A stretch of DNA of 64,000 nt from Blastocystis hominis. Taxonomy: Eukaryota; Sar; Bigyra; Opalinata; Blastocystidae. Position numbers and translations under genes: made by a program. The notes under the pieces were generated by a model. That model was given only the letters and a program-made list of their open reading frames with translations. It was not told the DNA's origin and searched no databases. The stretch lies in the NCBI RefSeq assembly GCF_000151665.1, contig NW_013171815.1, positions 323,153 through 387,152 on the forward strand, in the 5' to 3' direction. Below, in pieces: positions 56,828-64,000 of this stretch. The first letter of the stretch is position 1, and every line of letters starts with the position of its first letter.

Positions 56828-58688
56828 ATGCCAGAAAAGAAGGGTATTTTCCCTAAGAAAGCGATGATGGCAGTCGCTTGTGCATCTTTTATGGACTCAT
56901 TCTGTTTTCAGATTATTGTCCCAAACTTACCTTTTGCGGTGCAAAAGTGGTTTCCAAACGTACTACACTATTATTTTGAATAAGGACAAGATTAACGAAA
57001 CAGAAGTAGGATACTACTATGGCTACATTGTCTCTTCTTACTCCTTAGGGGGTGTGTTCGGAGCTCTTTTCTGGGGATGGTTTGCAGATTGTTTTGGTCG
57101 AAAAACTTCGATTATTTCCTGTTTGTCATGTTTGTTTCGTTGCTCCCTATGACCTAGGCCAAATGTTTTTGTCTTTATTCTTTGGTCTATCTACAAATTA
57201 CTACGTTGCGTTAGTTATTCGAACGCTCTGGGGCTTTACGAATGGTAATCTCGGAGTACTCAAGACCTATGTCAGTGAAACCTGTTCAGAAGACATGCAG
57301 TCTTTGGGTTTTAGTGTCATCGTCACAATGGGTGGTATTGCAAAGTGTGTCTGCTCCACTCTCTTAATCACTAGTGTTGTCGGTCCCAGTTTGGGCGGTT
57401 TCCTTGGCGATGCCGAGTCTTACTTTCCCTCACTTATCCAGAAGTTCCCCTGGATCCGAGATCGCCCTCTGTTCCTTCCCTGCGTCATTGGATCTATCCT
57501 ATCTGTCTTTATTCTGATCATGGTGCTCGCCTTCCTTCCAGAGAGTTTGACGAAAGCCATGCGCATCGCCAACGCCGAGGAGCAAAAGAAGACCCAGAAG
57601 CGATACCATGAGATTCGCCAGACGATGCGAAAGAACCCGGACTACGTGCCCAGCGTGGACGATCGGTACATTCTCCAGCTGAACCAGGGCGATTATATCT
57701 CTCTCATCTGCAACCGCGACGTGCTGGTGAGCTGCATTATCTACGGTATGCCTCCCCTCCTTTGTCCTCACCTCCAGGCATTTACGGCAGCATCCAAGGC
57801 GGCCAGGACGCGATCTACCCGATCTGGCTGATCAACTCGCCCGAGAACCACGGCTTCTCCCTCACTTCCTCGGATCTGGGCTGGCTCTACACGGGCGTGA
57901 GCCCCATGCAGATCTTCTCCACCCCGCTGCTGTTCCCGCAGCTCACCCGGCTGATGACCAACAAGCAAGTTTCCTACTTGACCGGGTACATCTACGCGTT
58001 CCTGCTGCTGCTGAGTCCGCTGGCGGCGCTGGCGAATCGCGCGCCTGTGGTGTGGCAATGGATCGTCATCCTCTTCACCTACGGCCTGTCGCAGTGCTTC
58101 CGATTCTTCTTCGTCACATATCCTTGATCGCAGAGGTCCACTCCTCTCGCGTGGCGTTCCTTCATTCCACGAACGGCATGGTGTTCATCACCAACAGCAC
58201 CTACCAGGATTTCCGTGCCAAAGTGAACGGGCTCGGCCAGGTCATGTCCGCCTTCGGCCGCTTTGTGGTATTTTCTTTTCTCTCTCCCTTTGTCTCAACG
58301 TCAGGGCCCCTCCGTGTGCTCCAACGTCTTCGCGTGGTCGTACAAGAACGGCCTGGGCTTCCCGTTCGACTTCGGGTGTGCGTTCTATGTGGGCCGGAGC
58401 GGAAAGACCGGTAATGCGTAGCTTATCGCCGTGGTGCAGGCCATCAACACGACGCTCACCGCCCTGCTGCCTGACTCCGTGAACCGCAGAAAGCCCACGC
58501 TCCGAGAGTACGCCAACGAGCAGCACAAGCTGCTCGAGGCGCAGAGCATCGAGATGGTGCAGTTGAAGAAGGAGGAGGAGATGCTGACCGCCGATGGGGA
58601 GAACAAGCCCGATTCTGCTAAACAGCAGAACCATGAGGGAGGGTTAACAGCCTCTCAGGAAGTGGTGCCTCCGTCGTCGTCGATGTAA
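56828..58688 (+). CDS. Major facilitator superfamily transporter (DHA1/ZIF1-like)
   Basis: Twelve-helix membrane transporter. ATG 56828 (MPEKKGIFPKKAMMAVACAS). TM1 SFMDSFCFQIIVPNLPF; the MFS signature after TM2, GGVFGALFWGWFADCFGRK (GxxxDxxGRK); TM4 with RTLWGFTNGNLGVLKTYVSE; TM5 motif GPSLGGFLGD; a long charged central loop (EEQKKTQKRYHEIRQTMRKN); a C-terminal half with LTSSDLGWLYTGVSPMQIF and FRFFFVTY; and a cytosolic tail (PTLREYANEQHKLLEAQS). Short introns throughout (25-31 nt). TAA 58686-58688; TGTTTGTT at 58717-58724. It resembles plant zinc-induced facilitator and fungal drug/H+ antiporters; the substrate is unknown. Confidence 0.85.
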
Positions 58689-58716
58689 ATGGAAATGGTC
58701 ATTTACGTTTTTGCCA

Positions 58717-58724
58717 TGTTTGTT
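58717..58724 (+). terminator. TGTTTGTT 3'-end motif of the MFS transporter
   Basis: 28 nt after TAA and 18 bp before the next gene's likely ATG. Confidence 0.8.
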
Positions 58725-58741
58725 GAAACTCATTCTCTTTT

Positions 58742-59591
58742 ATGCAGCCTTTTCTATCGATCGGAGTGGGGTGTGAGAGTGCTCTAGTGACCCGTAGAGA
58801 CGTGTGCTGGGCAATACGATCCCTTTGCGAGGAGGTCGTGGCTGGGATTGGTATTATCGCGCGAAGGAGCTCCAGAAGGTAAAGCCGAAGCCCAGCACTT
58901 TGTGGGCGAATAAGGGTTTCCAATCTCTCTCGCATTAACGATCTCTAGAACACAACAGGAGAACCAAGGTGTTTTTCGAAATCGGAGGCGACAACATGGA
59001 CAGCAAGCGTGTCGTAATCGAGTTGCTTGTAGGCAGCTCCTTGGCTGCATTTTTCTTAGGACGACATTGTTCCCCGCACAACGCAGAATTTTCTGAATTT
59101 AGTACGAGGTACCAACGGGCTGGGATACAAAAACTGCACCTTTTTCGATGTGCGTAAAGGAGAGTTTGTGTGCAGCGGAGCCGTGAAAGGAGGTACGCTT
59201 TCGTGTGCTATTTCATGTTTTGAAAAGAGACTGGGAGGATATTCGTCGTTCGGCACGCAGTACTTTGATGATGAAAACTATATTGCTCAATATCCTTTCG
59301 ATACACCCGCTCGCTTCCTTCACGGCCACTCACGATATTCCGGGAGTCGTAACCATGCTGAATGCAGGCGTCCATCGAAACAATAGTTTGTTTGCCATTT
59401 CGCTGAAGCCTCTGCCCCATCTCGGTTTCCTCTTTCTCTTTCTTTCTTACGATTCAGATGGAAGAAACGTGGTGGTTGGACATGTCGTAGAGGGGTTGGA
59501 CGCAATCGAATCGCTGTCAAAGGTCTACTGCTATAAGGGAGTACCACTGGATCCTGTGGTGATTAAGAATTGTGGAGTGGTGGACGCCTAG
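58742..59591 (+). CDS. Divergent cyclophilin, probably inactive isomerase
   Basis: A cyclophilin fold is recognisable from KVFFEIGGDNMDSKRVVIEL, DIVPRTTQNFLNLVRGTNGL / GYKNCTFFDV, MNAGVHRNNSLFAISL, and VVVGHVVEGLDAIESLSKVY...GVPLDPVVIKNCG. The active site is altered: canonical FHRVIxGFMxQGGD is FFDVRKGEFVCSGA, losing the catalytic Arg and Gln, and GSQFFIT is NNSLFAI. The N-terminus is inferred from ATG 58742 (MQPFLSIGVG) through introns of about 38 and 70 nt and is uncertain. Ends CGVVDA with TAG 59589-59591. Two TGTTTGTT copies follow (59614-59621, 59629-59636). Confidence 0.72.
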
Positions 59592-59613
59592 TGGGTTTTG
59601 TTCTTTTATGGAG

Positions 59614-59636
59614 TGTTTGTTCAAGAAATGTTTGTT
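59614..59636 (+). terminator. Two tandem TGTTTGTT motifs after the cyclophilin
   Basis: Copies at 59614-59621 and 59629-59636; the next ATG is at 59650. Confidence 0.75.
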
Positions 59637-59649
59637 TTGCTTAGCGCCA

Positions 59650-60495
59650 ATGAATAAATCACCGAATATCAAATTTTTGAGTCAATGGGACTACATGAAC
59701 CCGAATTATCGCTCTTCGATGGAAGATGTTAGTATTGTGAACTATACGCTCAAGGAGAACCGGAATATTTCGCTCATTGCTCTACTCGATGGTCATGGAG
59801 GTACATAGTTTAATTTGGGATGAACTAGTAGGGTGTGCCACAGCCTCTTTTGTTTCGACCCGCCTTGGAGAAAATTTGTACGATGCAATTCAACAGCCGG
59901 ATATCACTACTTTTGAAGATGCTATTCGCTACGCCTTTTATTTTACCGACATGGAATGTCGGATGCAGAACCTGATGGCGAGTGGGTGCACTTGTGCTGC
60001 ACTAATAATCGTTTATGACGAAAAATCACAGCAACGAACTTTGTATTCTGCAAACATTGGGGACAGTCGGATTGTCCTGTATTCCAACGATAATGCCGTT
60101 CGCTTGTCGTTTGTAAGTCTGTGGACTCCGTACTACGTAGGATCATAAAGCAGAGGAGAAATGTGAGATCGCTCGTATTCTACTATCCGGCGGAATGGTT
60201 ATGAACAAGCGTGTAATGGGCCTACTCGGAGTGACGCGAAGTTTTGGCGACAACTCGATCAAAGAGTTCGTAATCGCCGAACCTTTCATATCCTCAGTGC
60301 AAGTCACCACAGAATGTAAATTTGTGGTGATGGGGTGTGATGGCGTCTTCGACGTGCTCTCCGACGAGGAAGTGTGTGTAATCGTGAAGAAGTGCATTCA
60401 TCAGAACTTGGTTCAGGAATGCGCCCATCAAATCGTCGACGAAGCTTTGCGCAGAGATTCCAGAGATAACATATCGGCGATTGTGATTGGTTTGT
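59650..60495 (+). CDS. PP2C-type protein phosphatase (PPM family)
   Basis: Mg/Mn-dependent Ser/Thr phosphatase. ATG 59650 (MNKSPNIKFLSQWDYMNPNY), RSSMEDVSIV, ALLDGHGG (metal Asp), a 28-nt intron at 59800-59827, GCATASFVSTRL, MASGCTCAALIIVYD, YSANIGDSRIVLY, a 28-nt intron at about 60115, DHKAEEKCEIARIL, LLGVTRSFGDNSIK, FVVMGCDGVFDVLSDEEV, and DSRDNISAIVIGL. All four metal-binding aspartate motifs are kept. The domain ends naturally at VIGL; there T60495, GTCC and TCTTTGTG would produce UAA. The alternative is a readthrough tail with Gln and His runs, which I think is the antisense of the VPS52 3' UTR. Confidence 0.85.
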
Positions 60496-60499
60496 GTCC

Positions 60500-60517
60500 T
60501 CTTTGTGCAAACAAACA
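60500..60517. terminator. Back-to-back TCTTTGTG (+) and TGTTTGTT (-) 3'-end motifs
   Basis: The + copy 60500-60507 serves PP2C, the minus copy 60517-60510 serves VPS52; 2 bp apart. Confidence 0.55.
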
Positions 60518-60518
60518 A

Positions 60519-60562
60519 CAGCAGCAACAACAACAACATCATCATCATCATCATCATCATCG
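60519..60562. repeat. CAA/CAG then CAT trinucleotide repeats
   Basis: About seven CAA/CAG units followed by about eight CAT units, lying in the predicted VPS52 3' UTR. Confidence 0.85.
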
Positions 60563-60601
60563 TCATGCCATCATAACCATTCTCAAGAAGCATAACGCAT
60601 T

Positions 60602-63279
60602 CTATGACTCATACTGCGCACTGTACTGCATGGCCTCGTTCACCACATGCTTCACCGGCACCAGCTCCTTCACGAAGGACGTTCCTCCGAGAATCTGAAT
60701 GTACTTCGTGTGATAATCGCTGACCTGCTTCACAAACTACCCATCAATCCTCTTTCCTCCCATCGCACCGCTTTGTAGACCTCCAACGCGTAATTCTCCA
60801 CCTTCGCGTGGATCGCATCGTTCATTTCCTTGATGTCGTCCTTGAATCCTTCCTTATATCGCTTCAATCCCTTCATTTCATTGCTCGACAGCTTCAAATG
60901 CGATCCCTTTTTATTCTCGTTCTTCTTCACGAACTCATACAAGAAGCCTTTCCCTCATTTCCCCTTTTCGACCCTACTCATGTGCTCCGCCATCACCGAA
61001 TCCAAGAATTCCACCACGTATTTCTCGAACAACTCGTACACTTCCCCTTTCTACGCGTTACCACGTTTCCACGTTTCTACCGTCACCGTAACGCCCAAAT
61101 CCTTCCACTGTTGCAGAATGTAACACAGCGTGTTGAAACAGTATTCCATCTGCCTCTATCCCTCACTCCGTTTCCACGTTTCCACGTCTTCCACCACGCA
61201 CTCGCTCATTTTCTGCATCAGCGTCATCACTTCCGCGGTTAATCCATCGAGCGGCTGCTCCCATTTGCTCCGATCTGGCAAAAATTCGGGGTATTTTTCG
61301 CCCAGCGCCTACTTCAAACACTCCAAAAATCCCCACTAAAATCGCTCCCGCCATGCAGGCGTAGCGCTTCATCGCGTAGTGCAGCTGCTCGGTGATGTTC
61401 ATCGACTTCACCTGCGTCTGCGCGGTTTTTGCCGCCTAATTCAATCAGCCAATCAGATGGGGAGTTACGCCCGCGTGCTTCTCCAGAATCGCGGCAAATC
61501 GCGCCAGGACCTTGTCGCGGAGCGGCAGCCAGAAGTCGATGAGAACGGGGAATTCCCGCGATTGGAGGCGCTGCACTTCATCGAATTCGATCGAACGAAA
61601 CCGTCACAATTGATTGGATGAGCATCGCCACCAGCAAAACGCCCACGAAGTCCACCGAATTCGCGCACCACTCCAGGGTCTGCGTTTGCAGCTACGTGGA
61701 AACGTGGAAACGGAGGTACGTATTTGCAGACATCCCGGAAAATCTCGTTGAAAACCGCGGAATCCTCGGCGTGGAAGAAGGCCTTCACGAACGAAAACTC
61801 CGCCAACGCCGAGTCCGTCATCACCTTCTGCGACTCAGCCGTCTTCCCCGCGGGATACGATCAAACTGCGGTAGCAAACGGGGAAATCGAGGTCCGGATC
61901 GTCGCCTTCCTGCAGCGGTTCCACCAAAATCGGAGGGTCTTCCAGGTGATTGAGGACGTCCCCGCGGTTCTCGAGGCCGAATCCCTCCACACCGTATTCC
62001 TTGAGGGTCTTCTGCGCCTATCGTGGAAACGTGGAACCCAAAAAATACCTTCTTTTTGAGGAACGAGCGAACGACGCTCTGCGTGTGCTACGACTCACAA
62101 AAAGGGGAAAAGGGGAAACCACGAGCGGATCTTCGGGGTTCCCGACGGTGGTTTCGTGCGGCTGCAGGCTATTGGTGAGGAATTCCCGCGGTTCTGGTAC
62201 AGTTCGCGGTAGGATTTGACGCGGTTCATCATGATTTCCTTGACCAATCCGACGTACTGCCGCTTGATCTACGTCCCAGTTTCCCCGTTTCCCCACTTCC
62301 TCGAAGGTCTTGGGGATGTGCTTCTTCAGGAAGAGCGTGATTTCCGCGGTTCCGAGGAGTTCGGAGTTCTGGAGCTCCTCCAGGTTGGATTCTGCCGTGA
62401 TTTTGTGGACGATTCCGAGCAGATAATCGCGGACACGCGCGCCGCATTGCGATTTCAGGATGTTCAGGTCGCTCCGCACCTCTTTGACCGCCTTGACTTC
62501 GGAGGTGGTTACGTGGAGTTCTTCCTGGAATTCGATCGAATGGCAAAAATACCCACGTTTTCAACGTCTTGGGACACGAAGTCCAGCTGGGCGTCGAATT
62601 TGTGAAGCGTCGCTATGTATTCATCGTTTATTTCGCCCTGGTAAGGTTAAAATAAGAAGAAACAATGCGCGTACTTCGACGAGCACTTTCACCATGTTCG
62701 GATTGATGGCCACCTGATTGATGAAGCCGCGTATCATGCTATCCATTGTTCGGCGATTTTCGAGCTTTTGCGAAATGGCTACGCTGTCGTTCTAGCGATG
62801 AATCCAATTCTTGGAGAGCACTTGTAGATTTCGGATTTCGTTTGCGACTCCTGTGAGACTACTCTGATAAGTGTGCAAAAGTGACTGAATTTGTTCGAGA
62901 AGCGCGTCACAATCGTTAATCTCTCTACCCCTCAGAATCCATAGCAAAATCCACTTATGAAGCTTTGCAAAGTGCACACTCTCAGCAATATAATCCGCAA
63001 CCGATGCCTGAGAAGCCGCAGTGAGGTCGCTCACGATTTTCTGCTCGTACTCGACTAGATCCACTCCGTTTTCCAGTGCTTCCTTCGCAATATCGGACTA
63101 CACACAAATGAGCCACAGCCACTCCCAAATCCACTACAAACCTGTTGAAACAGCTCCAGCGCATTTTTCATTCCCTCATAATCGACAATTTCCTCGGTCG
63201 ATTCATCACTACTCTCCCCAAATCCATAATCCTCTTCCTCCTCCAGATTGGACTCAAATTGATACTCTTCGTCCTCCAT
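60602..63279 (-). CDS. VPS52: GARP/EARP tethering complex subunit VPS52
   Basis: Tethers endosome-derived vesicles at the trans-Golgi. ATG 63279 (MEDEEYQFESNLEEEEDYGF), a 44-nt intron, SDIAKEALENGVDLVEYEQK, SVADYIAESVHFAKLH, a 30-nt intron, EINDCDALLEQIQSLLHTYQ / SSLTGVANEIRNLQVLS, EINDEYIATLHKFDAQLDFV: the conserved VPS52 N-terminal helical bundle. The C-terminal half includes FVKKNENKKGSHLKLSSNEM and KYIQILGGTSFVKELVPVKH, ending AMQYSAQYES and TAG 60602-60604. At least five introns (61051-61080, 61156-61185, 61692-61719, 62018-62048, 62269-62296) are built from GTTTCCAC/GTTTCCCC repeats in one or the other orientation. Confidence 0.82.
61051..61080 (-). other. 30-nt VPS52 intron with GAAACGTGGAAACGTGG repeats
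   Basis: Coding strand starts GTAGAAACGTGGAAACGTGG and ends GCGTAG. Confidence 0.7.
61156..61185 (-). other. 30-nt VPS52 intron of the GTGGAAAC type
   Basis: Coding strand starts GTGGAAACGTGGAAACGG and ends GGATAG. Confidence 0.7.
61692..61719 (-). other. 28-nt VPS52 intron, opposite repeat orientation
   Basis: Coding strand starts GTACCTCCGTTTCCACGTTT and ends ACGTAG. Confidence 0.7.
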
Positions 63280-63332
63280 AATGCACGCAATCCACAAAAA
63301 TGAAATGTAATCTAGGGTTCCGCGGGAATTCC

Positions 63333-63340
63333 AACAAACA
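63333..63340 (-). terminator. TGTTTGTT 3'-end motif of DDRGK1
   Basis: 7 nt after the encoded TAG and about 55 bp before the VPS52 start codon. Confidence 0.8.
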
Positions 63341-63347
63341 AAACCAA

Positions 63348-64000
63348 CTAGAAACCAGAACTAGGCATATCCACAATCCCACTGCAAAGCGCAGTTAACT
63401 TCTTTAAAGAAATGCGCCCATTCTCCTTGATTACCTCGACGATCTTCTGCATCTCTTCTTCCGTCACATAGACAAGCTTTCCTCGATCATCCACCAACAC
63501 AGTGAGTTTTCCTTCATCTTCTAGTCGCTTGATCGCTTCCTCCACTTCCTATCTCTCACTCCAACCTACATCACAAACTTCTTGCGTCATGTTGAATTCC
63601 GATGCGATTTCATCAATGTCTGCGACTTTTCTGCTTCGCAGTGTGTCGATAAACGAGTCCAGTCGCTCCTGATTGGAGAAAAGATCTTCCTTGGCATCGG
63701 TACCTTCGCCCTCCAGTGTGATAAACTGCTCCCACTTCGCGTATTCTTCTTCCTCGCGTCGTAAACGCTCTTCTTCCGCAAGACGAGCTCGCAATTCCTC
63801 TTCTTCTCTCTGTTTCGCGCGCTCCTCTTCCTTTCTTTGCTCTTCTTGCTGTCTTTTTTCTTCGCGAGCCTTTCGCATCTCTCTTTCGTACTCATCGCGC
63901 GCTCTCTTTTCGGCCTTTTCTTTCTTTTTCATTGCTTTTGCCAGTGCTTTCTTGGAGTCTTTTCCACCTCTTCCGTCTTCCTGTAACCTATATTCAAGGA
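63348..64000 (-). CDS. DDRGK1: DDRGK1/UFBP1, UFM1-ligase complex protein (5' part outside window)
   Basis: Adaptor that with UFL1 directs UFM1 conjugation at the ER. In view: a charged coiled coil (MKKKEKAEKRARDEYEREMR and following Arg/Glu-rich repeats), EYAKWEQFITLEGEGTDAKE, a winged-helix part (FIDTLRSRKVADIDEIASEF), a 30-nt-class intron near 63560, then EEAIKRLEDEGKLTVLVDDR with the name-giving DDRGK, LVYVTEEEMQKIVEVIKENG, RISLKKLTALCSGIVDMP and an encoded TAG at 63348-63350. The domain order matches human DDRGK1; the N-terminal ER anchor would lie beyond 64000. Confidence 0.88.

Noticed and set aside
60519-60698. Gln/His-rich C-terminal extension of PP2C
   Set aside because: The PP2C domain ends naturally before it and the region overlaps the coding end and 3' UTR of VPS52 on the other strand.

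Overview
This is nuclear DNA of a eukaryote with a very compact, intron-rich genome, and the signals point to Blastocystis or a close relative (gut stramenopile). The evidence is: (i) most genes are cut by GT...AG introns of only about 28-35 nt; (ii) gene ends carry TGTTTGTT or a close variant; (iii) at least six genes have no encoded stop at the expected end of the protein, and the reading frame instead reaches a T lying exactly 4 nt upstream of the motif, so that adding the poly(A) tail would make UAA. Stop codons made by polyadenylation with a downstream TGTTTGTT are known from Blastocystis. I saw no tRNA, rRNA, CRISPR array or recognisable transposon.

Layout, left to right. 1-9490: 3' end of an unknown gene, proteasome RPN1 (-), a BET1-type SNARE (+), an XRN 5'-3' exonuclease (-), ribosomal proteins uS12 and uL15 (+), fibrillarin (-). 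9848-21764: a helical-repeat protein (+), a SAP-PPWD1 spliceosomal cyclophilin (-), topoisomerase III (-), a Zwilch-like protein (-). 22121-38205 (all +): a giant MORN-repeat protein, a GOLD/coiled-coil/F-box-like protein, a pyruvate/branched-chain dehydrogenase kinase, and a CHD-type remodeller fused to FYRN-FYRC. 38231-41299 (-): a Lys-rich acidic protein and RNase P/MRP subunit POP1. 41599-50478: RPB5 (+), a MAPK-like kinase ending in a CaaX box (+), a helical protein (-), a small basic protein (+), PRP28/DDX23 (-). 50479-53067 is gene-poor and repeat-bearing. 53068-64000: a metallo-beta-lactamase (+), an acidic protein (-), an MFS transporter, a divergent cyclophilin and a PP2C phosphatase (+), VPS52 (-), and DDRGK1/UFBP1 (-, cut by the window edge).

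The genes do not form one pathway; they are housekeeping genes of proteolysis, RNA processing, translation, chromatin, vesicle traffic and signalling. The main novelty is in gene architecture. Six of nine convergent gene pairs share back-to-back inverted copies of the 3' end motif (perfect palindrome TGTTTGTTAACAAACA at 110-125). Many 28-31 nt introns are built from the same short repeats (GTTTCCCC / GTTTCCAC, in both orientations), suggesting introner-like spread. New-looking domain fusions are CHD-FYRN/FYRC, SAP-PPWD1 and GOLD-F-box-like, plus a probably prenylated MAPK. Gene spans below include introns; splice sites were inferred by eye from reading frame and family similarity.
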